Assembly: GCA_036745415.1 (NCBI GenBank)
Contig: DAIOGF010000002.1
Coordinates: forward strand, 1 to 64,000
DNA length: 64,000 bases
Source of the DNA: CAILQE01 sp036745415
GTDB taxonomy: Bacteria > Patescibacteriota > Saccharimonadia > Saccharimonadales > UBA4665
Reading direction: 5' to 3'
Shown here: one piece after another, positions 14,910 to 23,828 of the stretch
Position numbering within the stretch: position 1 is the first letter of the stretch
Layout of the letters: each line of letters starts with the position of its first letter
Position numbers and translations under genes: made by a program
The notes under the pieces: generated by a model
The model's database searches: none
Seen by the model: the letters and a program-made list of their open reading frames with translations, nothing else
Told to the model about the DNA's origin: nothing

Positions 14910-15941
14910 ATGTTAGACGACTTGAAACTTATTAATAATCGCGACCCTGAAGATGCACTCGGAATAGCATCAAGTGAATGGAAACAATTAGAATTTCTTG
15001 AAGAATTAGAGCAAGATAATTTTGAGCCTAAAAACATTGTATACAGTGGAATGGGTGGCTCAGCTCTAGCAGCTCAACTTGCTTTGACATGGCCAGGATT
15101 TAACATCCCTTTTGAAATATCAAGAAACTATGAGCTCCCTGAGTATGTCGGCTCAGAAAGCTTAGTAATACTAAGTAGCTATTCAGGCAATACAGAAGAA
15201 ACCCTATCTTCCTTAGTTGATGCAGAAAAGAGAGGTGCGCATATATATGTTATTTGTCACGGCGGTGAACTATTAGAAATAGCTAAAAGCAAGAAATACC
15301 CAGTAGTCGTAGTTCCTGAATCTAAGCAGCCAAGATACTCTGTTTTCTATCAGTTGATGGCGATTGTTAGTATTCTAGAAGCTTTATCCATGCTAGATAG
15401 GGAAGAGACCGCCAAACAGCTGCATAAAGCCAAAGAATTCATCAAGGAAGAGACCGCCAAACTAATCTCAACTATTCCAACAGAAAATAATCCTGCTAAA
15501 AAATTAGCTCATGATGTTCTAGGTAAAACGGTAGTTATCTATTCAGGACCAAAACTGGCTCCAGCGGCATACAAATGGAAGATAAGTTTTAATGAAAATG
15601 CTAAGCAATTAGCTTGGTGTAATAGTTTTCCAGAATTTAGCCATAACGAATTTATTGGGTGGACAGAACAACCCGTGATTAAGCCTTACTGCATAATTGA
15701 TTTAAGGTCCAACCTAGACAATGAACAAATACAGAAAAGATTTGAAATTACAGACAGACTTTTATCTGGTAAAAGGCCTAAAGCTATTAGCGTTGAAATT
15801 CTTGGTGAAAACTACTTAGAAAAAATTTTGTATGCAGTACTACTTGGTGATTTTGTAACAATTTATGCAGCCATTTTGAGTAACGTTAATCCCGTAAATG
15901 TTGATCTAATCGAAAAACTTAAAGTAGAGTTGAAGAAATAA
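14910..15941 (+). CDS. Phosphoglucose/phosphomannose isomerase, SIS type
   Basis: A 343-residue protein with two SIS domains. The first has GMGGSALAA and SSYSGNTEETL for phosphosugar binding. The second carries NENAKQLAWCNSFPEFSHNE, the hallmark of the bifunctional phosphoglucose/phosphomannose isomerase family known from archaea and some bacteria. It interconverts fructose-6-phosphate with glucose-6-phosphate or mannose-6-phosphate, linking glycolysis to sugar-nucleotide and surface-glycan synthesis. The length matches the family. GGAGGG lies 4 nt before the ATG. No other carbohydrate-metabolism gene lies beside it. Confidence 0.9.
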   Translation: MLDDLKLINNRDPEDALGIASSEWKQLEFLEELEQDNFEPKNIVYSGMGGSALAAQLALTWPGFNIPFEISRNYELPEYVGSESLVILSSYSGNTEETLSSLVDAEKRGAHIYVICHGGELLEIAKSKKYPVVVVPESKQPRYSVFYQLMAIVSILEALSMLDREETAKQLHKAKEFIKEETAKLISTIPTENNPAKKLAHDVLGKTVVIYSGPKLAPAAYKWKISFNENAKQLAWCNSFPEFSHNEFIGWTEQPVIKPYCIIDLRSNLDNEQIQKRFEITDRLLSGKRPKAISVEILGENYLEKILYAVLLGDFVTIYAAILSNVNPVNVDLIEKLKVELKK

Positions 15942-15966
15942 TCACAAGCTTTTTGTTATTTTTAGA

Positions 15967-15972
15967 TATAAT
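15967..15972 (+). promoter_or_regulatory. -10 box, leaderless DUF1361 gene
   Basis: TATAAT ends exactly 6 nt before the ATG at 15979, with no Shine-Dalgarno site. Confidence 0.6.
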
Positions 15973-15978
15973 TAAGTT

Positions 15979-16665
15979 ATGGGGGTGAAGTTAGCTCTTC
16001 GTAACAAGTTTATACTCGCGCTTTTAGGTTCGAGTCTTGTTGGCTTGACGCTTCTTTTTATAAATTCTTTAGCATTTCACGACGGCAATTACTACTATCT
16101 GATAACAAATCTTATCCTAGCCTGGATACCTCTGTTATTTAGCTACTTATTAATAAAAGTATTGCATAAATATGATTGGGAGAACTGGAGGGCGGTAATA
16201 CTGACAATATTTTGGCTAGTATTTTTACCCAATTCTTTTTATATGATCACGGATTTTATTCACATTCAAGATGTGCAAAGTTCTCACGCTGTTTATTTCG
16301 CCGTTACTTTTTGTTCAGTAATATTCAACGCTTTAGCTGTAGGTTTTGTCAGCTTATATTTAATTCATCAGGAATTAAAGAAATACTTAAATGCCATATA
16401 CTCTAATGGAATAATCATGGCGGTTCTTTTAATCTGTAGTGTCGGTGTCTATATGGGCAGAGATTTAAGATGGAATAGCTGGGACGTAATTACAAATCCA
16501 ACTGGAATTCTTTTAGATTTTACTCAAAGATTAATAACACCTAGCGCTTGGCCTACAATTGTCGGTACGACTGGCGCTCTGTTCCTGTTCTTAGGTAGTC
16601 TGTATTTGCTATCTAGAGTAACTCTTAAATTCATGAGTAGTAGAGAAAGTACTGATATAATTTAG
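15979..16665 (+). CDS. DUF1361 integral membrane protein
   Basis: A 228-residue protein with about six to seven membrane helices. The family's signatures are present: NLILAWIPLLFSY, FLPNSFYMITDFIHI and MGRDLRWNSWDVI. DUF1361 proteins are widespread membrane proteins of unknown function. The gene is 4 nt upstream of argS, so the two may share a transcript, although argS also has a -10 box of its own inside this gene's end. Confidence 0.85.
   Translation: MGVKLALRNKFILALLGSSLVGLTLLFINSLAFHDGNYYYLITNLILAWIPLLFSYLLIKVLHKYDWENWRAVILTIFWLVFLPNSFYMITDFIHIQDVQSSHAVYFAVTFCSVIFNALAVGFVSLYLIHQELKKYLNAIYSNGIIMAVLLICSVGVYMGRDLRWNSWDVITNPTGILLDFTQRLITPSAWPTIVGTTGALFLFLGSLYLLSRVTLKFMSSRESTDII
16656..16661 (+). 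promoter_or_regulatory. -10 box before argS
   Basis: TATAAT inside the last codons of the upstream gene ends 8 nt before the argS ATG. It is a possible internal leaderless promoter. Confidence 0.4.
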
Positions 16666-16669
16666 CTAA

Positions 16670-18337
16670 ATGAAAGAAGAATTAATTGCTCTAATTCAAG
16701 ATACCGTTAAAGCGCTTTATAAGATTAAAGTTGTTGAGGTTGAGTTATCGCGTCCAGATGAAAAATTCGGAGATTATGCAACTAATGTCGCACTCAAAAT
16801 TTCTAAGCAGTTAGCTAAAAATCCAAGAGATGTAGCTACTGAAATTATGGAAAAAATAGATTTCAGTAAGCCAAAACTGCTTGAAGAGTTATCTATTGCC
16901 GGACCAGGTTTCATTAATTTTAAAATTTCCGACACTGAGCTCTTAAAATATTCCAAGAAGGTTAAAAACGGTAAGTTAAAAGGACAGAGTGTAGTTCTTG
17001 ATTATTCTGATCCGAATCCATTTAAAGTTCTTCATATAGGTCATCTATATACAACTATTGTAGGTGATGCTATTTCTAATATCCTTGAATTTGCTGGCGC
17101 TAAGACTCATAAAGTTAATTTCGGCGGTGATGTTGGTATGCATGTTGCCAAAAATATTTGGGCGATGCTTAAAGACCTAGGGGGTGAAAATCCTAAAGAA
17201 CTAAAGAATATAGATAAGAAACTAAGATCAAAATGGCTAAGCGAATGCTATGTTAAGGGAAATAATGCTTATGAAGACAATGAAAAGGCAAAGTCTGAAA
17301 TAACCGAATTAAATAAAAGACTATATGAAATTTCAATAACCAAAGATAAGACTTCTAATCTAGCAAAAATATATTGGACTACAAGACAGTGGAGCTACGA
17401 TGCATTCGATCAATTTTATGAAAGAATCGGAAGCCATTTCGATAAATACATACCAGAAAGTGAAATATCTGAGCTCGGACTTAAAGTTGTTAAGGAAAAT
17501 ATACCTAAAGTTTATGTTGAGAGTGACGGAGCTGTAGTTTTTAAGGGAGAAGATCATAATCTATACACAAATGTGTTCATTAATAGCCAAGGCCTTCCAA
17601 CATATGCCGCTAAAGATGTCGGGCTTCTATTTAGAAAGTGGCAGGATTATAGATTTGATGAGTCTATAGTTATTACTTCAGCTGAACAAGAGATGTATAT
17701 GAAAGTTGTGCTAAAGAGTGTTGAGCAATTCAGACCAGATCTAGCCTTGGCCTCTAAGCATTTTACTCACGGCTTTGTTAAGTTGGCTGGAGGAGTTAAG
17801 ATGAGTAGTCGACTAGGAAATATTATATCCGCCGAAGAACTTATAGATATAACCAAAAAAGCTAATCGACATAATGAAAAAGACGAAACTGTAACTTTAG
17901 CGTCAGTTAAGTATTCATTCTTAAAACACAGAGTAGGAGCAGATATTATTTATGATCCAAAAGAAAGTGTTTCCCTAGAGGGCAACAGTGGTCCATATCT
18001 TCAATATGCTCACGCTAGAGCTAGAAGCATTCTAGCTAAAGTGGATATATCTAAATTGAGGGTGGTTAATCTATATCTTGAGAGCGGGGAGCGAAGTTTA
18101 CTTAGAAAACTTTCTGAAATGAACGAAGTAATTGAAATATGTGTAGATGAGCTAAGGCCTCATTATGTTTGTACTTATCTATATGAGCTTACTCAGGAAT
18201 TTAATCGATTCTACGAAAAGAACAGAGTCATTGGTAGTGAAAGAGAAAAAATAAGACTTAAGTTAGTTGAGCTATATGCTGATCAATTAAAACTTGGACT
18301 AGAGTTGATTGGAGTAGTTCCTCTAGAAAAGATGTGA
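16670..18337 (+). CDS. argS: Arginyl-tRNA synthetase
   Basis: A 555-residue class I synthetase. It has an N-terminal Arg-specific domain (residues 1-95, with DEKFGDYATNVAL), a HIGH motif in FKVLHIGHLYTT, a KMSKS-equivalent VKMSSRLGN and a C-terminal DALR anticodon-binding domain (YLYELTQEFNRFYE). It charges tRNA-Arg, three genes of which lie in this window. The stop is UGA. Length and motifs are normal for the enzyme. Confidence 0.97.
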   Translation: MKEELIALIQDTVKALYKIKVVEVELSRPDEKFGDYATNVALKISKQLAKNPRDVATEIMEKIDFSKPKLLEELSIAGPGFINFKISDTELLKYSKKVKNGKLKGQSVVLDYSDPNPFKVLHIGHLYTTIVGDAISNILEFAGAKTHKVNFGGDVGMHVAKNIWAMLKDLGGENPKELKNIDKKLRSKWLSECYVKGNNAYEDNEKAKSEITELNKRLYEISITKDKTSNLAKIYWTTRQWSYDAFDQFYERIGSHFDKYIPESEISELGLKVVKENIPKVYVESDGAVVFKGEDHNLYTNVFINSQGLPTYAAKDVGLLFRKWQDYRFDESIVITSAEQEMYMKVVLKSVEQFRPDLALASKHFTHGFVKLAGGVKMSSRLGNIISAEELIDITKKANRHNEKDETVTLASVKYSFLKHRVGADIIYDPKESVSLEGNSGPYLQYAHARARSILAKVDISKLRVVNLYLESGERSLLRKLSEMNEVIEICVDELRPHYVCTYLYELTQEFNRFYEKNRVIGSEREKIRLKLVELYADQLKLGLELIGVVPLEKM

Positions 18338-18343
18338 TTCTAC

Positions 18344-18661
18344 CTAGCTATACTTAGCTCCCCAGTCTGACATTTTTATAATAATTGGCAATAAATCTCT
18401 ACCTTTGGAAGTTAAAGTGTACTCACTTTTTGGTGGTACCTGCTTGAAATGTCTTGAAGAGATAATACCTTTTTCTTCCAAGTTCTTTAATCTTAAGGAT
18501 AAAGTGCGAGGGTTAACTCCACCAACCGACTCTTGTAGCTCACAGAAGCCTTTAGGGCTAATAAATAGATCCCTTAAGATTAGCGCAGTCCATTTACTGC
18601 CTATAATCTCCATGGCCATCTTGATGCAGTCTTTCTTTGGTTCTAATAAGGTTGGTTTCAT
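18344..18661 (-). CDS. HxlR-family winged-helix regulator
   Basis: A 105-residue HxlR/DUF24 protein: GSKWTALILRDL in the first helices, the recognition region GVNPRTLSLRLKNLEEKGII, and the wing with SEYTLTSKGRDLLPII. Many HxlR regulators of this size sense reactive electrophiles or disulfide stress through a conserved N-terminal Cys; here Cys12 (KKDCIKMA) is in that place. It diverges from an FMN-reductase gene, the usual target arrangement of such regulators. A palindrome sits right beside its own start codon, which suggests autorepression. Confidence 0.9.
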   Translation of the reverse strand: MKPTLLEPKKDCIKMAMEIIGSKWTALILRDLFISPKGFCELQESVGGVNPRTLSLRLKNLEEKGIISSRHFKQVPPKSEYTLTSKGRDLLPIIIKMSDWGAKYS

Positions 18662-18678
18662 ACTTTACAATGTATAGT
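18662..18678. promoter_or_regulatory. Candidate HxlR operator palindrome
   Basis: ACTTTACAATGTATAGT is an almost perfect 17-bp palindrome (ACTnTAC-n3-GTAnAGT) touching the regulator's start codon, in the divergent intergenic region. Confidence 0.55.
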
Positions 18679-18744
18679 TAATGCATTTATAATATTAAAT
18701 ACTTTAATAATAAACAACAATATAACACGAAAGGTAATAAAAAT

Positions 18745-19320
18745 ATGAAGATAGGAATTATCGTAGGATCCACAAGAGAGGCCAGAGTAACACCTAAATT
18801 TGCTAAATTTATTCAAAATGAAGCAAATAAGTACGAAGGAGTTGAGGCTAGCTTAATCGACTTAAAAGACTACCCGATGCCATTTTTTGAAGAATCCATT
18901 TCTCCTCAATATAATCCAGACCGAAAGCCTAGTGCTCAAGTTAAAAAGTTTTTAGATGAAGTAAAGAAATATGATTCTTTTGTATTTGTTACTCCAGAAT
19001 ATAACAGATCTTATTCTGCGGTTTTAAAGAATGCATTAGATTCACTTGGACACGAGCTTAACCGTAAAGCGGTACTACTAGCTTCACATGGTTCTACTGG
19101 TGGAGCACAAGCTGTTGCTCATCTAAGAGCTGTAGTTCCTGGATTGGGCGCCGTTTCTACTCCAAAGGCTGTGATGCTTAACTTCACAACCCTAGCTGAC
19201 ATTAACGACGACGGTAGCTTAAATGCTGACGCTATGGAAAACCCATACGGACCAATAGGCGTATTAAAGCCAGCTCTAGATGATCTAGTTTGGTTTACTG
19301 AATCTCTAAGAGAAAAGTAG
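18745..19320 (+). CDS. NADPH-dependent FMN reductase / quinone reductase
   Basis: A 191-residue flavodoxin-fold protein of the NADPH-dependent FMN reductase family. The FMN phosphate loop is GSTREARV at residues 8-15, the PEYNRSYSAVLKNALD motif contacts the flavin, and SHGSTGGAQAV is the second flavin-side loop. Such enzymes reduce flavins, quinones or azo compounds and often protect against electrophiles. It is divergent from the HxlR regulator, so induction by electrophile or redox stress is likely (inference). The ribosome site is weak (CGAAAGGTAAT). Confidence 0.9.
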   Translation: MKIGIIVGSTREARVTPKFAKFIQNEANKYEGVEASLIDLKDYPMPFFEESISPQYNPDRKPSAQVKKFLDEVKKYDSFVFVTPEYNRSYSAVLKNALDSLGHELNRKAVLLASHGSTGGAQAVAHLRAVVPGLGAVSTPKAVMLNFTTLADINDDGSLNADAMENPYGPIGVLKPALDDLVWFTESLREK

Positions 19321-19347
19321 AACTTAACTTTTTAAGATGATTTGGAG

Positions 19348-19353
19348 TATACT
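19348..19353 (+). promoter_or_regulatory. -10 box of orn
   Basis: TATACT ends 9 nt before the ATG at 19363, which favours that ATG over an upstream in-frame TTG at 19342 that would overlap the box. Confidence 0.45.
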
Positions 19354-19362
19354 TTCATAGTA

Positions 19363-19926
19363 ATGAATCCAGATAAAAATTATGTTCCATCCAAACTCCT
19401 CTGGTTAGACTTAGAGATGACTGGATTGGATGCAGAAAAAGACGTTATTTTAGAAGTAGCTGTAGAAGTTACCGATTTAGATTTCAAAACCCTAGATACT
19501 TATGAGGCGATTGTAAATCAGCCTCAAGCAAAAGTGGTTGATCGAATGAATAAAAATCCTTTTTGGGCAGAGTTCTCTGAAAACAGGGATGAGTTCTTAA
19601 AGAAAATATCTACAGCTAAAACTTCTAAGGAAGTTGAAAAAGATCTCTGTGCGCTTGTAGAAAAGCACTTTGGTAGCGACCCAGCAATTTTATCTGGTAA
19701 TAGTATTCATAATGACAGATTATTCATCTCGAAATATTGGCCAGAATTTAATTTAAAGCTTCATTACAGGATGTTAGACGTTAGTTCTTTCAAGCTGATA
19801 ATGCAGTCTAAATACTCATTATTTTTCGATAAGAAGCCTGCACATAGAGCTTTTGATGATATTCAGGCGTCTATTGCGGAGCTGCAATATTATTTAGAAA
19901 ATTTTAAGGATGAACATGATAGCTAA
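19363..19926 (+). CDS. orn: Oligoribonuclease
   Basis: A 187-residue DEDDh exonuclease. LWLDLEMTGLD holds the first Asp/Glu pair, GNSIHNDRLFI the third acidic residue, and AHRAFDDI the catalytic His and last Asp. It degrades 2-5 nt RNA to mononucleotides, finishing the decay begun by PNPase (34101) and RNase J (37027). An upstream in-frame TTG at 19342 would add seven residues but overlaps the -10 box, so the ATG at 19363 is preferred. The end overlaps the next gene by 17 nt. Confidence 0.93.
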   Translation: MNPDKNYVPSKLLWLDLEMTGLDAEKDVILEVAVEVTDLDFKTLDTYEAIVNQPQAKVVDRMNKNPFWAEFSENRDEFLKKISTAKTSKEVEKDLCALVEKHFGSDPAILSGNSIHNDRLFISKYWPEFNLKLHYRMLDVSSFKLIMQSKYSLFFDKKPAHRAFDDIQASIAELQYYLENFKDEHDS

Positions 19927-20242
19927 ACAAGAAATAGAAAAATTATTACTAGCAAAAGACAACGTTACTGTTGAAACACCATTTGGTGAGCATACTTCAG
20001 TTTATAAGGTAGATGAAAAAATGTTTGCCTTAATGACTAATGATAAAAATCCAGTTAGGTTAAGTCTTAGGTGTGATCCAAAACTCTCTTCACTTCTTCG
20101 AACTAAATATGAAGAAGTTATGCCTGGATATCATCTAAATAAAAAACACTGGAATACCATTGTTGTTAGTGGGCAACTTGATTTAGACGAAATTCGAGGT
20201 TTAATCACCCATAGTTACGATCTAGCTGTAAAAGAAGACTAG
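19910..20242 (+). CDS. MmcQ/YjbR-family protein
   Basis: A 110-residue protein of the MmcQ/YjbR (DUF419) family, with the typical run of ETPFGEHTSVYKV, KMFALMT, LSLRCDP, MPGYHLNKKHWNTI and a final YDLAV helix. The fold resembles a DNA-binding CyaY-like fold, but the function is not established. It starts inside the end of orn (two possible ATGs, 19910 and 19916), so translation is probably coupled. Confidence 0.85.
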   Translation: MNMIAKQEIEKLLLAKDNVTVETPFGEHTSVYKVDEKMFALMTNDKNPVRLSLRCDPKLSSLLRTKYEEVMPGYHLNKKHWNTIVVSGQLDLDEIRGLITHSYDLAVKED

Positions 20243-20844
20243 TTCTGGCTTTGTTTTAGCAGTAAGGTTGCATTATTGTACATGTCTGTAAGTAGTGCTC
20301 TGCCTGTTGTTCCAGTAGTCAAGCTGTAGCATGTTTTGATTAGAGCAATATAGCTAGTAAGGTTGGTCTGGAAAAAACTAGGGTAAATAGTACTTAGCGT
20401 GCCAGATGAGGCTGCTGTATTAATCTGAGTGTCTAAATCGGTAGTCGTGACACTTGTAGTAATATTGGACGGTACAGCAACTGAGCTCTTCTTTAGGTAT
20501 AGCAAAATTTGATTTTGATCAGATGATAATACCGCAGTGATTGTGGCAAGTGAATTCAGCTGGTTGGTAGTTAATTGGGTTGTCTGATTATTTGAGTTTG
20601 AGGCAAAATCATTCTTTGAGACATTAATAATTTTCTGTTGAGCCACAACTATATTTTCAAAAGCGGTGGTAGCTTTAGAGCTGCCACCTCCTGAAGTAGT
20701 AATGATAAGTATTATTATTAAAAAAACAAAAATACCTAAACCAATAAGAACCTTTTTAAGGGGGCCATTTCCCATACTAATTTTATTTGTTTTTGTGGCT
20801 CCAGAATTCAAGATGAAATCATAATTGCCGTTATTTGGATTCAT
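20239..20844 (-). CDS. Single-pass membrane protein, Ser/Thr-rich ectodomain
   Basis: A 201-residue protein that I do not recognise. A polar N-terminal ~30 residues is followed by one strong membrane helix (about 31-50), then a small linker and a ~145-residue domain rich in Ser, Thr, Asn and Gln, probably outside the cell. It contains one Cys near the C-terminus. The gene converges on the yjbR-like gene with a 4-nt overlap. Confidence 0.6.
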   Translation of the reverse strand: MNPNNGNYDFILNSGATKTNKISMGNGPLKKVLIGLGIFVFLIIILIITTSGGGSSKATTAFENIVVAQQKIINVSKNDFASNSNNQTTQLTTNQLNSLATITAVLSSDQNQILLYLKKSSVAVPSNITTSVTTTDLDTQINTAASSGTLSTIYPSFFQTNLTSYIALIKTCYSLTTGTTGRALLTDMYNNATLLLKQSQN

Positions 20845-20939
20845 TATACCTATTTAAGCATAAGAACAATGTAATTTACAGTAGTGAAAATTATGAAATA
20901 AATTTGCTAATACTACTATAACTATTCAATACTATAGAT

Positions 20940-22691
20940 ATGGATCTCAAGGAAGATATTAAAAATAGGCTTAGTATCGAGGATGTGATTGGCTCGTATG
21001 TCGAGTTAAAGCGTGCCGGAAGAAACTGGAAAGGCCTAAGTCCATTCAATCCTGAGAAGTCTCCTAGTTTTATTGTTAGCCCCGAAAAGCAAATTTGGCA
21101 TGACTTTAGTTCCGGTAAAGGTGGAGACATGTTCAGTTTTGTTATGGAGGTGGAGGGCCTAGATTTTAAGGAAGCTCTAGAGCTTTTAGCGAGAAGGGCA
21201 AATCTCGATATAGATAAGTATAAGAAAACTGGAAGTTCTATCGACAAGAAAGTTATTTATGATTGCCTAGAAGAAGCCACTAGGTTTTATCAGGTGCAAC
21301 TTAAGAATAATCAGACCGCTCTAGATTACGTTATAAAACAGAGGGGTTTTGATAAAAAGACATTACTAGAATGGAGAATTGGATATGCTCCAAATACGGG
21401 CGATGCCCTCATTAAATATTTAACCAAAAAAGGTTATTCACAAGATACATTAAAGAATGCCGGACTTATTGCCGGAAGATATGAGCGAAAGTCGGATATG
21501 TTTAGGGGTAGAGTTATGATTCCTCTTGCTGATGCGTCGGGTAGGGTGATTGGATACACGGCCAGGCAGCTATACGCCGAAGATACAGGTCCAAAGTATT
21601 TAAATACTCCTCAAACTGTTCTTTACGATAAAAGTAGACACATATTTGGTCTGCACTTAGCTAAGGAGGCGATACGAAAATCCAACTACGTAATCCTAGT
21701 AGAGGGAAACCTTGATGTAATAACAGCTCATCAATATGGATACGCTCAGGTTGTTGCAACTGCCGGAACAGCGCTTACAATATATCACCTAAAAACAGTC
21801 GGTAGACTAACGTCGGATATTAGGCTTTGTTTTGATGCAGACAATGCTGGAATTAACGCCACTGAAAGAGCAATAGAGCTAGCTTCAAAAGAAAATATAG
21901 ATTTGAATGTAATACGATTCGGAGAGGGTAAAGATCCTGATGAAATAATACGTAAAGATTCCAAGCTTTGGGAAGAAGCTATAAATAAGCCTATCTACGC
22001 AATAGACTGGTTGATTGAATATTACAAATCTAAAATTAATATTTCTACAGCACAAGGTAAACGACGATTTTCTTCGTTACTTATGCCAATATTAAATTCA
22101 CTTAATGATGAAGTAGAGAAAGATCATTATTTAAATATTCTATCCGACCTGCTTAAAGTTGACCCTAATTCCATAAATAACAAGCTCGATCACTTTGCTA
22201 GCGAGTCTCCAAAGAAGCCATTGAACACAATAAAAAACGTAGTCAAAATAAATAAAAATCTAGCTGAACAAAAAAAGATTGAAGATAGATTTATGGCAAT
22301 AATCCTGACGAAAAAAACGTTAAGAGATTTCATGCAACTGCTCACTCCAGAAATGTTTTCCGATCCAGACAGCTCAGGATTGTTTAAGAAACTTAAAAAA
22401 TACCCACAGTTTGACGTTAAGAACGGATACAAGGACTTTAAAAATGAGCTAAATTATGTTAAGATACTAACATTACTCTATGAAGAGCTTTACGCTGGTC
22501 TAGATTTAAATGAGCTACATTACGAAGCGTCACATTTACAGACCCGTATTATCGAAACATTTATCAAAAATGAAAAATTAAATATCTCTGAACAATTAAG
22601 AAGTTCAGATACAGGAAAAACTAAGAGTTTACTTATTCGAGTTAAGCAATTAGACGAATTATTAAATAAAATAAGGGAAGCGAGTTTATAG
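20940..22691 (+). CDS. dnaG: DNA primase DnaG lacking zinc ligands
   Basis: A 583-residue primase. The N-terminal zinc-ribbon region is recognisable (WKGLSPFNPEKSPSF, then SGKGGD), but the CHC2-type ligands are replaced: Ser34 and Asn37 for Cys/His, Asp55 and Ser58 for the two Cys. The TOPRIM core is normal (VEGNLDVI, CFDADNAG, GKDPDEII). A C-terminal helicase-interaction region of about 130 residues follows. It makes replication primers. It is directly followed by rpoD with a 2-nt gap, keeping the dnaG-rpoD core of the macromolecular synthesis operon; rpsU is absent. Confidence 0.95.
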   Translation: MDLKEDIKNRLSIEDVIGSYVELKRAGRNWKGLSPFNPEKSPSFIVSPEKQIWHDFSSGKGGDMFSFVMEVEGLDFKEALELLARRANLDIDKYKKTGSSIDKKVIYDCLEEATRFYQVQLKNNQTALDYVIKQRGFDKKTLLEWRIGYAPNTGDALIKYLTKKGYSQDTLKNAGLIAGRYERKSDMFRGRVMIPLADASGRVIGYTARQLYAEDTGPKYLNTPQTVLYDKSRHIFGLHLAKEAIRKSNYVILVEGNLDVITAHQYGYAQVVATAGTALTIYHLKTVGRLTSDIRLCFDADNAGINATERAIELASKENIDLNVIRFGEGKDPDEIIRKDSKLWEEAINKPIYAIDWLIEYYKSKINISTAQGKRRFSSLLMPILNSLNDEVEKDHYLNILSDLLKVDPNSINNKLDHFASESPKKPLNTIKNVVKINKNLAEQKKIEDRFMAIILTKKTLRDFMQLLTPEMFSDPDSSGLFKKLKKYPQFDVKNGYKDFKNELNYVKILTLLYEELYAGLDLNELHYEASHLQTRIIETFIKNEKLNISEQLRSSDTGKTKSLLIRVKQLDELLNKIREASL

Positions 22692-22693
22692 AT

Positions 22694-23827
22694 ATGCCAA
22701 GAAAACCTAAAAAAGCGGCAGTAGCTGCAAAACCAGATAAGCCAATCGATAGAGAAAGTCTTGTTGAGAAGGCTAAAAAAAGCGGACAAGTTAAACAGGT
22801 AGACATTAACCAACTTTATCCAGATGCTACAGAAAATGCCGAAGCTCTAGACGCACTATATAGTGAACTAGCAGAGGCTAATGTAGAGATTGTTGGAAAC
22901 GAACCCGATGAAGCACATTTTATAGATGAATGGGCTGAGGATGAAGATATTGAAGAAGAAGTTCTAGACACTTCACACAAATATCTTGAAGAAGACATTG
23001 CCGACGATTCAGTCAGACTGTACCTAAGAGAAATTGGAAAAATACCACTACTTAATTCTGAAGAGGAATTAGAACTAGCGCACAGAGTTAAAAATGGCGA
23101 ACAAGAAGCTAAAGACAAGATGGCTGAAGCCAACATGCGTCTAGTAGTTTCTATAGCTAAAAGATACGTTGGAAGAGGATTAGACCTTCTAGACTTAATA
23201 CAAGAAGGTAATACTGGACTACTAAGAGCTGTAGAAAAATTCGATCCAGATAAAGGATTTAAGTTTTCTACATATGCAACCTGGTGGATCAGACAGGCAA
23301 TCACTCGAGCAATAGCAGACCAAGCAAGAACTATTCGTATACCAGTTCACATGGTTGAAACAATCAATAAATTACTAAGAACTCAGAGAAGATTAACTCA
23401 GGAACTAAACCGTGAGCCAACAAATGAAGAGATAGCTAAAGCTATGGAACTTGATGTAGCGAAAATTGAACACATCATGAAGATCAAACAAGACATTACA
23501 TCTTTAGACGCATCGATAAGAGATGATGAAGAAGATTCAGTATTGTCAGACTTTATTGAAGACGAAGACACAATATCTCCTGAAGAATCTGCGACAGGAC
23601 AACTGTTAAAAGAGCAGGTTAAAGATATGCTTAAATCTCTTACTGAAAGAGAGCAAAAGATTGTTAAGATGAGATTTGGACTGGAAGATGGCAAGAGCCA
23701 TACTCTAGAAGAGGTAGGCCAGGAATTCTCAGTAACTAGAGAAAGAATTAGGCAAATTGAGGCCAAAGCTTTAGTTAAGTTAAGAAAACACCGTGACGCT
23801 AAGAAGCTTCACGACTACATAAAATAG
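22694..23827 (+). CDS. rpoD: Primary sigma factor RpoD
   Basis: A 377-residue sigma-70. An acidic, Lys/Glu-rich N-terminal part (1-95) replaces a full region 1.1 and non-conserved region. Region 1.2 is VRLYLREIGKIPLL. Region 2 has MRLVVSIAKRY, DLIQEGNTGLLRAVEKFD and FSTYATWWIRQAI, which recognise the -10 box. Region 3 and region 4.2 (TLEEVGQEFSVTRERIRQIE, -35 binding) follow. It should recognise the TATAAT and TTGACA-like sites seen throughout the window. It sits between dnaG and a P-loop kinase gene whose ATG is 1 nt after its stop. Confidence 0.97.
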   Translation: MPRKPKKAAVAAKPDKPIDRESLVEKAKKSGQVKQVDINQLYPDATENAEALDALYSELAEANVEIVGNEPDEAHFIDEWAEDEDIEEEVLDTSHKYLEEDIADDSVRLYLREIGKIPLLNSEEELELAHRVKNGEQEAKDKMAEANMRLVVSIAKRYVGRGLDLLDLIQEGNTGLLRAVEKFDPDKGFKFSTYATWWIRQAITRAIADQARTIRIPVHMVETINKLLRTQRRLTQELNREPTNEEIAKAMELDVAKIEHIMKIKQDITSLDASIRDDEEDSVLSDFIEDEDTISPEESATGQLLKEQVKDMLKSLTEREQKIVKMRFGLEDGKSHTLEEVGQEFSVTRERIRQIEAKALVKLRKHRDAKKLHDYIK

Positions 23828-23828
23828 T

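Noticed and set aside
19342..19362. TTG at 19342 as orn start
   Set aside because: It would overlap the -10 box at 19348-19353, and the family starts near the ATG at 19363.
22816..23304. Long open frame antisense to rpoD (also 23398-23766, 15-30% of other genes show similar)
   Set aside because: Ser/Ile-rich shadow translations opposite a conserved sigma factor gene; no ribosome site or promoter, and no family resemblance.
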